From positions 2,361,976 to 2,425,975 of the forward strand of contig NZ_CP141212.1 in the NCBI RefSeq assembly GCF_035610345.1: 64,000 bases of DNA, written 5' to 3'. Made by a program: the position numbers and the translations under genes. The notes below the pieces were generated by a model. That model was not told where the DNA came from. It did no database searches and saw only the letters and a program-made list of their open reading frames with translations. Shown one piece after another: positions 34,640 to 46,146 of the stretch. Numbering within the stretch: the first letter of the stretch is position 1; the number at the start of each line of letters is the position of its first letter. The DNA comes from Sinorhizobium meliloti. GTDB lineage: Bacteria > Pseudomonadota > Alphaproteobacteria > Rhizobiales > Rhizobiaceae.

Positions 34640-36643
34640 CTAACGAGCCGCCGGACCTTTGACGCGGCCGGAAAGCACGCCGAAGCCTTCGATGATCGCT
34701 TCGAGCTTGTCCATCCGGTGAAGCTCGAGCTGCACCTCCTCCATGGCGCGCACGAGCCGCTGACCCTGCTCCACGTCCTCGGACGCCGTGGCTTCCGCGA
34801 TCTCGCGCTCGAGTTCCCGCTTCTGCCAGAGCAGCGCCTTCGTCCGCCGATGAAGCGTCAGGGCCTGAAGGTAACCTTCGCGTGCATCCTCCGGAGCCGC
34901 CGCCGCCGTTGCGGTCCAGAGCCGCGCATAGCGCACCTGCCGGTCCAGAGCGGCGATCAGCGTGGAGAATCCCTCCGCCTCGAGCTGCTCCATGAGGGTT
35001 TCCCGCGTGAGCCGCAATCCGTTCGCCGCCGCCGCGTTCAGAACCGCAGCCCAGCAGCGCTGCAGATCACGGTGGTCGAACTCGATCGTGGCAATCTCGT
35101 CATACTCGTCGAACAGCAATTGCGGATGATTGACGATCGTCAACGCAAGCACGCTCTCGCGAAGTACCGGCGGGCGAAGCGAGCCGCGGGCCTTCAGCAT
35201 CTGATTGAGTTTGGAACTGCCGGCGGTCCCAGCCTCCACGGCCGCGCCCATGACCGGGTTGGGAGCCGGCGACCAGCCCCTGCCACCCTGTCTGCCCGCC
35301 TGCCTCCCGGCTCGCTCGAACGGCCGCCTCTCGCCTCTGAACGGCGCGCTCCCCTGGAGAAACGCATTCAGGCGGTCGCGCATGTCCTGCCCATAATGGC
35401 GGCGCACGCTCTCGTCGGCGATTACCGAGGTCACCTGCCGCAGCCGCGCTTCGAGTTCGGCGCGTTTTTCCGGCGTGTCGAAATCGCCGCCCTGCACCTC
35501 GCGCTGCCAGACCATGTCGGCGAGCGAGCGGGCATTGGCGAGCACCTTGTCGAAGGGCTCGCGTCCGTCATGGCGCACCACATCGTCCGGGTCCTTGCCC
35601 TCCGGCAACAGGGCAAAGCGCACGGACCGGCCCGGCTTCAAATGGGGCAGCGCGAGATCGACGGCCCGATGGGCGGCGCGCACGCCGGCGCCGTCGCCGT
35701 CGAAGCAGAGCACCGGCTGGGTCGTCATCTTCCATAAGAGATCGAGCTGATTTTCGGTCAGCGCCGTGCCGAGCGGCGCAACGGCATTTTCTATCCCCGC
35801 CTGATGAAGCGCGATCACGTCCATATAGCCTTCGACGGCAATGATCGTGCCTGCGCCGTCGGCACCCTGTGAAGCCCGCCGGGCGCGGGCGAAATTGAAG
35901 AGCACATTGCCCTTGTGAAAGAGCTCGGTCTCGTTGGAGTTCAGATATTTTGCCGGGGCGTCCGGCGACATGGCGCGGCCGCCGAAGGCGATCACCTTTT
36001 CTCGGGCGGACGGGATCGGGAACATGATCCTGTCGCGGAAGCGGTCGTAGGAAACCGGAATGCCGTCGCCGTGCACGACGAGGCCGCAGGCCTCGATCTG
36101 CTCCTTGCCGACACCCTTTCCGGCGAGAAACTCCTTCAGCGCATTGCGGCTGTCGGGTGCAAAGCCGAGACGGAACGTCTCGATCGTGCGGCCGGTCAGT
36201 CCGCGCTCGCGCAGATAGGCGCGCGCCTTTGCCCCGTTCGCCGTCTGAAGCTGATCCTGAAAAAACTGCGTCGCCAGTTCCATGACGTCGAGCAGGCTCG
36301 TACGCTCCCGCTCGCGCTGCTCGGCCTGCGGGTCCGGCTGCGGCATCGGGACGCCCGCCAAATCGGCGATCTGCTGCACGGCTTCCGGAAAACTCAGGCC
36401 CTCGAGCTCGGTCAGGAAGCGGAAATGATCGCCGGAAACGCCGCAGCCGAAGCAATGATAGCGGCCCTTGCGATCCTCGCAGTGGAAGCTCGGAGATTTC
36501 TCGCCGTGGAACGGGCAACAGGCCCAATAATCGCCGCGCGGAACATTGGTCTTGCGCCGGTCCCAGGTGACGCGCTTGCTGATCACGTCCGAAATGGGGA
36601 CGCGGTCGCGTATCTCGTCGAGGAAGGACGGTGAAAAGCGCAT
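34640..36643 (-). CDS. dnaG: DNA primase
   Basis: A 667-residue primase that makes RNA primers for DNA replication. The ATG at 36643 (MRFSPSFLDEIRDRV) follows AGAGGTAA. The N-terminal CHC2 zinc finger is at residues about 43-67 (CPFHGE ... YHCFGCG). The TOPRIM catalytic core has IIAVEGYMDVIALHQAGIEN (catalytic glutamate) and QPVLCFDGDGAGVRAAHRA (DxD-type acidic residues). The RNA-polymerase domain includes RFRDRIMFPIPSAREKVIAF and GRAMSPDAPAKYLNSNET. The C-terminal helicase-interaction region is helical and diverged, as is usual. Upstream extension to 36706 lacks homology. Confidence 0.97.
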   Translation of the reverse strand: MRFSPSFLDEIRDRVPISDVISKRVTWDRRKTNVPRGDYWACCPFHGEKSPSFHCEDRKGRYHCFGCGVSGDHFRFLTELEGLSFPEAVQQIADLAGVPMPQPDPQAEQRERERTSLLDVMELATQFFQDQLQTANGAKARAYLRERGLTGRTIETFRLGFAPDSRNALKEFLAGKGVGKEQIEACGLVVHGDGIPVSYDRFRDRIMFPIPSAREKVIAFGGRAMSPDAPAKYLNSNETELFHKGNVLFNFARARRASQGADGAGTIIAVEGYMDVIALHQAGIENAVAPLGTALTENQLDLLWKMTTQPVLCFDGDGAGVRAAHRAVDLALPHLKPGRSVRFALLPEGKDPDDVVRHDGREPFDKVLANARSLADMVWQREVQGGDFDTPEKRAELEARLRQVTSVIADESVRRHYGQDMRDRLNAFLQGSAPFRGERRPFERAGRQAGRQGGRGWSPAPNPVMGAAVEAGTAGSSKLNQMLKARGSLRPPVLRESVLALTIVNHPQLLFDEYDEIATIEFDHRDLQRCWAAVLNAAAANGLRLTRETLMEQLEAEGFSTLIAALDRQVRYARLWTATAAAAPEDAREGYLQALTLHRRTKALLWQKRELEREIAEATASEDVEQGQRLVRAMEEVQLELHRMDKLEAIIEGFGVLSGRVKGPAAR

Positions 36644-36852
36644 GGTTACCTCTACCGCATGTCGCCCGAGCCCGTGCAGCGGCTTCGGGCAACGACATGC
36701 ATGCAAACCTCCATATAAGCGGCATGGCCGAAGGAAGCCACAGGCAGCCTGCGCCTTGCCCGCTATTCACAGGCACGGGCTCAAGCCAAGGAGGTAACGC
36801 TTGTCGGCCGGCGCGGCGCGGGTCGTTTGCCGTCAGCGGCCTTGAGGAATGC

Positions 36853-36872
36853 GCGCCCGCCGGAGCGGGCGC
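36853..36872 (-). terminator. Hairpin after yqeY
   Basis: GCGCCCGC, CGGA, GCGGGCGC form a perfect 8-bp stem with a four-base loop immediately after the yqeY stop on the minus strand. No T-run follows, so termination is likely but not certain. Confidence 0.5.
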
Positions 36873-36878
36873 TGCGGC

Positions 36879-37328
36879 TTACTTCAGGAGGTCTTTGACC
36901 ACCCCGGAGGCCTTGCCGAAGTCCATCTTGCCGGGATAACGCTCCTTCAGGGCGTTCATGCACTTGCCCATGTCGCGCAGCCCGTGCGCACCGATTTCCG
37001 CGACGGTCTTGGCGCAGACTTCCTTGACCTTTTCCTCGGAAAGCTGCTCCGGCAGAAACTGGTTGATGATGGCGATTTCCTGCCGCTCCTGCTCGGCAAG
37101 CTCCGGCCGGCCGCCCTCGTCATAGACTCGGGCCGATTCCTCGCGCTGCTTGATCATCTTCGCGAGGATCTGCAGGATCTCGTCGTCGCCGACCGGGTCC
37201 TTGCCGTGGCCGCGATTGGCGATGTCGCGGTCCTTGATCGCGGCCTGGATGAGCCGGACGGTCGAGATGCGCCGGGTATCCTTGGCCTTGAGGGCTTCTT
37301 TCAGTGCATTGGCGAAATGCTCGCGCAT
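36879..37328 (-). CDS. GatB/YqeY domain-containing protein
   Basis: A 149-residue protein: MREHFANALKEALKAKDTRR, STVRLIQAAIKDRDIANRGH, DEILQILAKMIKQREESARV, AEQERQEIAIINQFLPEQLS, AEIGAHGLRDMGKCMNALKE and the C-terminal GKMDFGKASGVVKDLLK. It matches stand-alone YqeY, homologous to the C-terminal helical domain of the GatB amidotransferase subunit, which contacts tRNA. The role of free YqeY is uncertain; it may help tRNA-dependent amidation. GGAGTTAAG precedes the ATG. It is divergent from carA. Confidence 0.92.
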   Translation of the reverse strand: MREHFANALKEALKAKDTRRISTVRLIQAAIKDRDIANRGHGKDPVGDDEILQILAKMIKQREESARVYDEGGRPELAEQERQEIAIINQFLPEQLSEEKVKEVCAKTVAEIGAHGLRDMGKCMNALKERYPGKMDFGKASGVVKDLLK

Positions 37329-37654
37329 GTCTTAACTCCATGTCGAAACCGACCCCAGGGCTCTATCTGCGGGGGCCGGTTCGATGCGTCCTTTTGTCAT
37401 CGTCTTAAACCAGTGCGGCAGGCACAATCAAACGTCTTTGGCAACCGATTGAATCATAACGCATTTTATTTCGGAACAATTCACAGCGTCTGGTTGACCT
37501 TGCCAGAGCCTTTGGCTATTTTCCGGCACCTGCACGTACATCGGCATGAACTTTCTCCCGCGGGGTTTCCGCGCGCCATGCCGCATGCGATCTGAAATGG
37601 CCCTGAACCGACCGGCTTTCAAGCCTCGCTTTCGGCCACAACGGGATAGAGACG
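37329..37654. other. Divergent promoter region yqeY/carA
   Basis: 326 bases without a gene. The right part holds a plausible carA promoter (37494-37521). The left part should contain the yqeY promoter. No operator-like palindrome or attenuator leader peptide could be made out. Confidence 0.45.
37494..37521 (+). promoter_or_regulatory. Candidate sigma-70 promoter of carA
   Basis: TTGAC at 37494-37498 and CTATTT at 37516-37521 are separated by 17 bases, close to the rhizobial RpoD consensus CTTGAC-N17-CTATAT. The site lies about 134 bases upstream of the carA start codon. Confidence 0.5.
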
Positions 37655-38860
37655 ATGACCGCGACACCCGCATGGACAATCCAGAAACCCACTGCCCTGC
37701 TCGTTCTGGCCGACGGCACGGTGATCGAAGGCAAGGGCATCGGCGCGACCGGTAAGGTTCAGGCCGAGGTCTGTTTCAACACGGCGTTGACCGGGTACCA
37801 GGAAATCCTGACCGATCCCTCCTATCTCGGCCAGATCGTCACGTTCACCTTCCCGCATATCGGCAATATCGGCGCCAATGACGAGGACATCGAGGATCTT
37901 ACGCCTGCCGCCCGCAACGGTGCCGTCGGCGTCATTTTCAAGGCCGACATCACCGAGCCCTCCAACTACCGCGCCGCCAAGCACCTCGACGCCTGGCTGA
38001 AGGCGCGCGGCATCATCGGGCTCTGCGGCATCGACACGCGGGCGCTGACGGCCTGGATCCGCGAAAACGGCATGCCCAACGCCGTCATCGCCCACGACCC
38101 GGCAGGCGTCTTCGACGTCGAGGCGCTGAAAGCCGAGGCAAAGGCCTGGAGCGGCCTCGAAGGCCTCGACCTCGCCAAGGTCGCCACGTCCGGGCAGTCC
38201 TATCGCTGGAACGAGAAGCCGTGGGTCTGGAACGAGGGCTACTCGACGCTGGGCGAGACCGACGCCGCTTATCACGTCGTGGCTCTCGACTACGGCGTCA
38301 AGCGCAACATCCTGCGCCTCTTCGCCGGTCTGAACTGCCGTGTCACCGTCGTTCCGGCGCAGACGAGCGCCGAGGAAGTCCTCGCGCTCAAGCCGGACGG
38401 CATCTTCCTGTCGAACGGCCCGGGCGACCCGGCCGCAACGGGCGAATATGCCGTGCCGGTCATTCAGGACCTTCTCAAGACGGATATCCCGGTCTTCGGC
38501 ATATGCCTCGGCCACCAGATGCTGGCACTGGCGCTCGGTGCCAAGACCGAAAAGATGCACCAGGGACACCACGGCGCCAACCACCCGGTCAAGGACCACA
38601 CCACCGGCAAGGTTGAGATCGTTTCGATGAACCACGGCTTCGCGGTCGATGCGAACTCGCTTCCGCAAGGCGTTGAACAGACTCACATCTCGCTCTTCGA
38701 CGGCACCAATTGCGGCCTGCGCGTCGGCGGCAGGCCGATCTTCTCCGTCCAGCATCACCCGGAAGCATCGCCAGGCCCGCAGGACAGCCACTACCTCTTC
38801 CGCCGCTTCCTGAATCTCATTCGCGAGAAGAAAGGCGAACCGGCACTCGCCGAGCGCTGA
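37655..38860 (+). CDS. carA: Carbamoyl-phosphate synthase small (glutaminase) subunit
   Basis: A 401-residue subunit that hydrolyses glutamine and feeds ammonia to CarB for carbamoyl phosphate, used by arginine and pyrimidine synthesis. The N-terminal domain starts with TALLVLADGTVIEGKGIGAT and includes FNTALTGYQEILTDPSYLGQ and GLCGIDTRALTAWIRENGMP. The C-terminal class I glutamine amidotransferase domain has LDYGVKRNILRLFA, FLSNGPGDPAATGEY, the nucleophile in FGICLGHQMLALALGAKTEK, HQGHHGANHPVKD and the His-Glu pair in SVQHHPEASPGPQDSHY. The length is normal. carB is not adjacent, as in other rhizobia. Confidence 0.98.
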   Translation: MTATPAWTIQKPTALLVLADGTVIEGKGIGATGKVQAEVCFNTALTGYQEILTDPSYLGQIVTFTFPHIGNIGANDEDIEDLTPAARNGAVGVIFKADITEPSNYRAAKHLDAWLKARGIIGLCGIDTRALTAWIRENGMPNAVIAHDPAGVFDVEALKAEAKAWSGLEGLDLAKVATSGQSYRWNEKPWVWNEGYSTLGETDAAYHVVALDYGVKRNILRLFAGLNCRVTVVPAQTSAEEVLALKPDGIFLSNGPGDPAATGEYAVPVIQDLLKTDIPVFGICLGHQMLALALGAKTEKMHQGHHGANHPVKDHTTGKVEIVSMNHGFAVDANSLPQGVEQTHISLFDGTNCGLRVGGRPIFSVQHHPEASPGPQDSHYLFRRFLNLIREKKGEPALAER

Positions 38861-38898
38861 GTTCTTCTCAAGGCCCGCCTCGTGCGGGCCTTCTTGCA

Positions 38899-39789
38899 TC
38901 AGCCGTCGACGAGACGCTCGGCGATGAAATTGACCGTTGCCCGCACGGAGGGGAGCTGCCCGCGCCGGTGCGGCATCAAGATCGTCGTCATCACTTTGCC
39001 GGCGGTCCACTCCGGAAGAATGCGGACAAGCGTGCCGCTTTCGATCTCCTGCTGGCAAAGCTTGCCGGGCAAGGTGGTGATGCCGAGACCCGCGAGCGCA
39101 GCTTCTCGCAGGACGCGGGATTCGTCGGCCACGAAACGCGGCCTCGGCGAGACCGACACGGTCGCCCCATCGGCGCGCTCCATCACCCAGCCTTCGGACG
39201 CCAGCGACGTGAGCAGCCCATCATGACGATCGAGGTCCTCCGGGCGTTCGGGAGTGCCGTTCCCTCGCAAATAGAGCGGTGAGGCGACGATCAGCTTAGC
39301 CTGAAATCCGACGCGGCGCTGGACGAGGCCCGAATCCGGCAGCGGTGCGAAATGGTCTCTCACCGCAAGATCGAAGCCTTCCTGGATGACGTCGACAAAG
39401 CGGTCCGTCGCATGCAGCGTCACCCGCAGTTTCGGATAGGCAAGTGCGAGCTGCGGCAGGAGCGGCGCCAGGGATAGCTGCGCGGTCGGCACCGAAGCCG
39501 TGATCCTCACCGTGCCGCTCGGTTCGGCAAGTCTGCCCCTGACGATATTCTCCGCCGCTTCCGCCTCGATCATCATCGCCGCCGCGTGGCGATAGAAATC
39601 CTTGCCGGTTTCGGTCACAGCGAAATGACGCGACGTGCGGTTGATCAACCGGGCGCCGAGATCCTTTTCCAGTTCGGCCACGCGCTTGCTGAGCGTGGAT
39701 TTCGGCAGGTTCAGCGCTCGCGCGGCCGGCGCGAAACCCCCGTGGTCCACGACGTGAACAAAGAACGTGAAATCGTTGAGATTGGCCAT
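38899..39789 (-). CDS. LysR-family transcriptional regulator
   Basis: A 296-residue LysR regulator. The winged helix is MANLNDFTFFVHVVDHGGFA, PAARALNLPKSTLSKRVAEL, EKDLGARLINRTSRHFAVTE; the effector domain begins at GTVRITASVPTAQLSLAPLL and ends SVRATVNFIAERLV. It resembles the LysR group that represses divergent oxidoreductase genes (CrgA/DsdC-like N-terminus). It is divergent from an SDR gene, with 112 bases between, containing a 14-bp palindrome at 39855-39868. Control of the SDR and the following reductase gene is therefore likely. The effector is unknown. Confidence 0.93.
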   Translation of the reverse strand: MANLNDFTFFVHVVDHGGFAPAARALNLPKSTLSKRVAELEKDLGARLINRTSRHFAVTETGKDFYRHAAAMMIEAEAAENIVRGRLAEPSGTVRITASVPTAQLSLAPLLPQLALAYPKLRVTLHATDRFVDVIQEGFDLAVRDHFAPLPDSGLVQRRVGFQAKLIVASPLYLRGNGTPERPEDLDRHDGLLTSLASEGWVMERADGATVSVSPRPRFVADESRVLREAALAGLGITTLPGKLCQQEIESGTLVRILPEWTAGKVMTTILMPHRRGQLPSVRATVNFIAERLVDG

Positions 39790-39841
39790 GGCTTTCTATC
39801 ATCCACAAGCGTGAACGATAGATCCACGCAGAGCCATCTAG

Positions 39842-40663
<822 letters not shown>

Positions 40664-40687
40664 ATGATTTCGAGAAAGGTACGATCC

Positions 40688-41554
40688 ATGAGCAGCATTT
40701 CAGTTCTCGGCATGGGCGCCATGGGGACGGCGCTTGCACGCACGCTTCTCAAGAACGGCCATAGCGTCACGGTCTGGAACCGGACGCGATCGCGCGCCGA
40801 GCCGCTTGCCGGTGCCGGTGCGAAGATCGCGGAAAGCCCGGCCGAAGCAATTGCAGCGAGCGAACTCGCCATCCTCTGCCTCGTCGATTACCCCGCCGCA
40901 CGGGCGGTCCTGGAACAGGCGGAGGAGGCGCTTGCCGGCCGTGACCTCCTCAACCTGACCAACGGCACGCCGGGTGACGCCAGGGAACTCGGCACGTGGC
41001 TGGCGGCCAAGGCAGCGATCTATCTCGACGGGGGGATCATGGCGATCCCGCCGATGATCGGCGGGGCCGGCGCCCTGATCCTTTACAGCGGCTCGCGTGC
41101 GCTATTCGATCGGCACAGTTCGGCCCTCGAAGCCCTTGCCGAAAGCCGTCACCTTGGCGAAGACGAGGGATTGGCTTCGCTCTACGACATAGCGCTGCTG
41201 TCAGGCATGTACGGGCTCTTCTCGGGCTTCCTGCACGCGAGCGCGCTGGTGACCAGCGCCGGAGGCAAGGCCGTCGACTTCCTGCCGCTGCTCCTGCCTT
41301 GGATCGAGGCGATGAGCGGTACCCTGCCCGACCTCGCCGGCAAGATCGATAGCGGCATGCACGGCCGCGATGTCGTCTCCAACATCGCCATGCAGAAGAT
41401 CGCGCTCGGGAACATCGTGAGGGCAAGCGAAGAACAGGGCGTCGCCCCCGATTTCATGCAACCCATGTTGCGGCTGGCGGGCGACCGCGTCGACAGTGGG
41501 GGCCACGGCGACGACATCTCCGCCGTCGTCGAAGTGATCCGGAAGCGAAAGTGA
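40688..41554 (+). CDS. NAD(P)-dependent reductase of the 6PGDH/imine-reductase family
   Basis: A 288-residue protein. MSSISVLGMGAMGTALARTL is an N-terminal NAD(P)-binding motif (GxGxMG) and VWNRTRSRAEPLAGAGAKI supports NADP(H). LLNLTNGTPGDARELGTWLA and YLDGGIMAIPPMIG are typical of the imine reductase/beta-hydroxyacid dehydrogenase branch, which has a helical C-terminal dimer domain (AMQKIALGNIVRASEEQGVA). The start at 40688 follows AAAGG; an ATG at 40664 is in frame but lacks a ribosome site. It is co-transcribed with the SDR gene and ends before a bidirectional hairpin. Confidence 0.9.
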   Translation: MSSISVLGMGAMGTALARTLLKNGHSVTVWNRTRSRAEPLAGAGAKIAESPAEAIAASELAILCLVDYPAARAVLEQAEEALAGRDLLNLTNGTPGDARELGTWLAAKAAIYLDGGIMAIPPMIGGAGALILYSGSRALFDRHSSALEALAESRHLGEDEGLASLYDIALLSGMYGLFSGFLHASALVTSAGGKAVDFLPLLLPWIEAMSGTLPDLAGKIDSGMHGRDVVSNIAMQKIALGNIVRASEEQGVAPDFMQPMLRLAGDRVDSGGHGDDISAVVEVIRKRK

Positions 41555-41625
41555 TTCTGTTTCAACGGGCTAGGACTGCTGCTTGAATCGGACTGGCAGA
41601 TCGCTGAATCAAGCTCTGAACATGA

Positions 41626-41653
41626 AAAAGCCCGCCGTTGCAGCGGGCTCTTT
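41626..41653. terminator. Bidirectional terminator between reductase and aatA
   Basis: AAAAAGCCCGC and GCGGGCTCTTT flank a seven-base loop, with an A-run on one side and a T-run on the other. It lies between two convergent genes and can end both transcripts. Confidence 0.75.
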
Positions 41654-41673
41654 CATGTGGGTCTGCAGGAGCA

Positions 41674-43266
<1,593 letters not shown>

Positions 43267-43464
43267 ATGTTTCTCGATGATGAAGTCGCCGCCTCGCGCA
43301 CCCGCCGCAACGAGGCACGCTGGGGTTTCTATATCGCGCTCGCCGCACTTGCGGCCTGCATCGTGATGGTCCTCGGATTGATGACGCAGGTGACGACGCA
43401 AGCCGACATCGGGCAGCAGCCCGCGACGGCCCACGTCCAGTCCGAAGCCGCGCGCCATGGCTGA
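43267..43464 (+). CDS. Small single-span membrane protein 1
   Basis: A 65-residue protein: a charged N-terminus (MFLDDEVAASRTRRNEARWG), one transmembrane helix (FYIALAALAACIVMVLGLMT) and a polar tail rich in Gln and Ala. By the positive-inside rule the N-terminus should face the cytoplasm. GGGGG lies upstream of the ATG. Its last codons overlap the start of the next gene by eight bases, and both encode tiny membrane proteins, so they are probably partners. No family recognised. The longer frame from 43027 is not used because its N-terminal part looks non-coding. Confidence 0.6.
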   Translation: MFLDDEVAASRTRRNEARWGFYIALAALAACIVMVLGLMTQVTTQADIGQQPATAHVQSEAARHG

Positions 43465-43741
43465 CAACGATAACGGGTCGCAGCCGAACGCCGACCTCTT
43501 TGCACGACTGTCGGCGGTCCAGACAATCCTCGTTGCGATTGTCGCCCTATTCGCCCTTGCGGGCCTGATGCTCGTCGGCAAAGGCTTCTACGTGAAGGCC
43601 AAAGACGAGGTCGCGCAGTATCTGCTCCAGCAAAACTCCGGAGCACAACATCGTCCGGCGACGGAAGGCGAACCCCAGCCGACGCGCCTCGAGGCGATCC
43701 GAGAAGCGCCGGGACCGCTCACCACAGGATCGGTGCGATAA
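43457..43741 (+). CDS. Small single-span membrane protein 2
   Basis: A 94-residue protein beginning MADNDNGSQPNADLFARLSA, with a single transmembrane helix (TILVAIVALFALAGLMLVGK) followed by a polar, Gln/Pro-rich tail (LLQQNSGAQHRPATEGEPQP). Its start overlaps the previous small gene by eight bases. No signal peptidase site is evident, so it is probably a bitopic membrane protein. The function is unknown. Confidence 0.6.
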   Translation: MADNDNGSQPNADLFARLSAVQTILVAIVALFALAGLMLVGKGFYVKAKDEVAQYLLQQNSGAQHRPATEGEPQPTRLEAIREAPGPLTTGSVR

Positions 43742-43866
43742 AGCCGTTTTGATCCGATTTGACTTGAAGGCCGGTGCGTGCCGCTCCAGTTTGCGCGTTG
43801 CTCGCGCGTTCGGACCTCCGAGACGGCACGATGCACTTGCTCAGGCGGACGGACCGGAGGAATGCA

Positions 43867-45057
43867 ATGCGGCACTCGCGCTGGAATACTGGCGGCTCAA
43901 TGGACATCGGAACAGTGTTTACATTCTCGACGGCGGCTGCAGTCTCGCTCTTTCTTGCCTTCGCCTCGTCCCCTGCCGCTGCGCAGGAGAGGCGGGAATT
44001 TCCCACGCAGACAGGAACCGTTCTCGTCGAGACGCTTGCCTCGGGACTGGAGCATCCCTGGGCGGTCGAAGCCATGCCCGACGGGGCGCTGATCGTCACC
44101 GAACGACCCGGCCGGCTGCGCGTCCTGCGCGACGGCAAGCTGTCGGCTGCGATCAAGGGGGTGCCGAAAGCGGCCGCTCACGGCCAGGGCGGTCTTCTGG
44201 ACGTCGCCCTCGATCGGCAATTTGCGACCAACAGGACACTCTATCTCACTCTTTCCGTCCGCGGTGATGGTGGCTACGGCACTGTTCTCGTGCGGGCGGC
44301 TCTTTCGCAGGACGAGCAGAGCCTGAGGGATGTGAAGGAGATCTTCCGGATGAACAGGTTCACCCGGAAGGGGCAGCACTTCGGCTCGCGCATCGCCATC
44401 GACAAGGACGGCAGCCTGTTCTTCGGCATCGGCGATCGCGGCGAAGGCGAGCGCGCCCAGGACCCGCGCGACCATGCCGGTTCGATCCTCCACCTCAACG
44501 CCGACGGCAGCATTCCGGCCTCCAATCCCTATCGCGGCGGCACCGGCGGCCTGGCCGAGATCTGGTCCATCGGGCACCGCAACCCCCAGGGCATCGCCTT
44601 CGATCCCGAAGACGGCAAGCTTTTGACCGTCGAGCACGGCGCGCGCGGCGGCGACGAGGTGAACAACCCGCAGCCCGGCAGAAACTATGGCTGGCCGGTG
44701 ATCACCTTCGGCAAGGATTACTCCGGAGTGGAGATCGGCGAGGGCACCGCGAAGGAAGGTCTTGAGCAGCCGCTTTTCTATTGGGACCCATCGATCGCGC
44801 CCGGCGCGATCGCCGTTTATCGCGGCAGCATGTTTCCGGAGTGGAACGGCGACCTTCTGATCGCGGCACTGAAGTACCAGTTGCTTGCCCGCCTGGACCG
44901 CGACGAGACCGGCGCCGTGACCAACGAGGAACGGCTGTTCGACGGCGAATTCGGCCGCATCCGCGACGTCATCGTCGCTTCCGACGGGGCACTGATCATG
45001 GTCACCGACGAGGAGAACGGTGCAGTGCTCAGGGTCTCCAAAGCTCCGACGCAATGA
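43867..45057 (+). CDS. PQQ-dependent aldose sugar dehydrogenase-like (YliI/Asd) periplasmic protein
   Basis: A 396-residue exported beta-propeller protein. The ATG at 43867 has GGAGG six bases upstream; a signal peptide (about FTFSTAAAVSLFLAFASSPA, cleaved after AAAQ) follows. The mature protein has LEHPWAVEAMPDGALIVTER (conserved start of the soluble glucose dehydrogenase fold), GQGGLLDVALDRQFATNRTL, RKGQHFGSRIAIDKDGSLFF, GDRGEGERAQDPRDHAGSIL, WSIGHRNPQGIAFDPEDGKL, EHGARGGDEVNNPQPGRNYG and WPVITFGKDYSG. These match PQQ-binding aldose dehydrogenases that oxidise sugars in the periplasm. The natural substrate and whether PQQ is made by this strain are not shown here. Confidence 0.92.
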   Translation: MRHSRWNTGGSMDIGTVFTFSTAAAVSLFLAFASSPAAAQERREFPTQTGTVLVETLASGLEHPWAVEAMPDGALIVTERPGRLRVLRDGKLSAAIKGVPKAAAHGQGGLLDVALDRQFATNRTLYLTLSVRGDGGYGTVLVRAALSQDEQSLRDVKEIFRMNRFTRKGQHFGSRIAIDKDGSLFFGIGDRGEGERAQDPRDHAGSILHLNADGSIPASNPYRGGTGGLAEIWSIGHRNPQGIAFDPEDGKLLTVEHGARGGDEVNNPQPGRNYGWPVITFGKDYSGVEIGEGTAKEGLEQPLFYWDPSIAPGAIAVYRGSMFPEWNGDLLIAALKYQLLARLDRDETGAVTNEERLFDGEFGRIRDVIVASDGALIMVTDEENGAVLRVSKAPTQ

Positions 45058-45243
45058 GTCCGTTGCGGCACGGCTGCCCAGCCTGACGGCAACACGGAGC
45101 GGCTTGCCCGCAAAAAACGCAACTGATAGAGCGAGGTCGCAATCACCTGAGCAGCATGGCTTCGGAGTGATTCTCGAAAGTCGCGGAATATGGCGCGAAG
45201 ATCGCGCGCCTCCCGTGAGCAGGACCACGACCCGGAGCCAGCG

Positions 45244-46146
45244 GTGACTCGCATTCAAGCCAATCTCTTCCTACTGTTCTCCGGTGCAATCTGGGGTGCG
45301 GGCTTCGTAGCGCAGTCGACGGCGATGGACGCGATCGGACCGCTCTGGTTCATCGGCCTGCGCTTTGCGATCGCGACACTCGTGGCACTGCCCCTGGCGC
45401 TCCTTGAAAAGAAGCAGGCCGCTGCGCCCTTGCCGCGCAACGCCATGCGCAACTTCGTCTTCGTCGGACTGGCGCTTTTCGGCGGAGCGGTCACGCAACA
45501 ATACGGCCTCCTCACCACCACCGTCACCAATTCCGGCTTCCTGACCGGGCTCTACGTGGTATTCGTCCCGGTACTGACTGTGGTGTTCCTGCGCCGCCGG
45601 CCGCACTGGGTCATCTGGCCGGCCGCCCTGCTCGCGGCTTTCGGCATCTTTCTCCTGAGCGGCGGCGCGCTCTCGGCGCTGACCGGCGGAGACATGCTAA
45701 CGATCGTCTGCGCCCTGTTCTGGGCGGTTCAGCTGATGTTGGTCGGCTTATTCGCTCCGGCCACGGGCCGGCCGATGCTCCTGTCGATGACGCAGTTCGC
45801 CGTCTGTGCCGTTGCAGGCTGCGCACTGGCCGGACTGCTCGAGCCGCTGAGCTTTGACGCGATCAGCGGCGCCCTCCCGCAGATCCTCTATGCCGGGATA
45901 TTCTCGAGCGGCATCGCGTTCATCTGCCAAGTCGTCGGCCAACGCTATACGACGGCGCCGCAGGCTGCCATCTTCCTCTCGAGCGAAGCGCTCTTCGCCG
46001 CCCTGTTCGGGGTGCTGCTGCTCGGAGAGACTATCACTCCGGTCGGCTACGTCGGCTGCGCCGTCATCTTCCTGGCCATGCTTGCGGTCGAGCTCGTGCC
46101 GGAACTGACGAAGAAACGTGGCGAGGCCGCCGAAGCTGCTGTCTGA
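45244..46146 (+). CDS. EamA/DMT-family transporter
   Basis: A 300-residue inner-membrane transporter with ten hydrophobic segments in two EamA repeats: NLFLLFSGAIWGAGFVAQST, WFIGLRFAIATLVALPLALL, FVFVGLALFGGAVTQQYGLL, NSGFLTGLYVVFVPVLTVVF in the first; TIVCALFWAVQLMLVGLFAP, AVCAVAGCALAGLLEPLS, ILYAGIFSSGIAFICQVVGQ, AAIFLSSEALFAALFGVLLL in the second. The start is GTG at 45244 with GGAG upstream. DMT proteins export or import metabolites such as amino acids, but the substrate cannot be read. It appears monocistronic. Confidence 0.92.
   Translation: MTRIQANLFLLFSGAIWGAGFVAQSTAMDAIGPLWFIGLRFAIATLVALPLALLEKKQAAAPLPRNAMRNFVFVGLALFGGAVTQQYGLLTTTVTNSGFLTGLYVVFVPVLTVVFLRRRPHWVIWPAALLAAFGIFLLSGGALSALTGGDMLTIVCALFWAVQLMLVGLFAPATGRPMLLSMTQFAVCAVAGCALAGLLEPLSFDAISGALPQILYAGIFSSGIAFICQVVGQRYTTAPQAAIFLSSEALFAALFGVLLLGETITPVGYVGCAVIFLAMLAVELVPELTKKRGEAAEAAV

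Noticed and set aside
37619..39058. A 479-codon open frame antisense to carA
   Set aside because: Shadow of carA; sense protein has a complete set of catalytic motifs.
43897..45258. A 453-codon open frame antisense to the sugar dehydrogenase
   Set aside because: Shadow; it lacks any recognisable domain.
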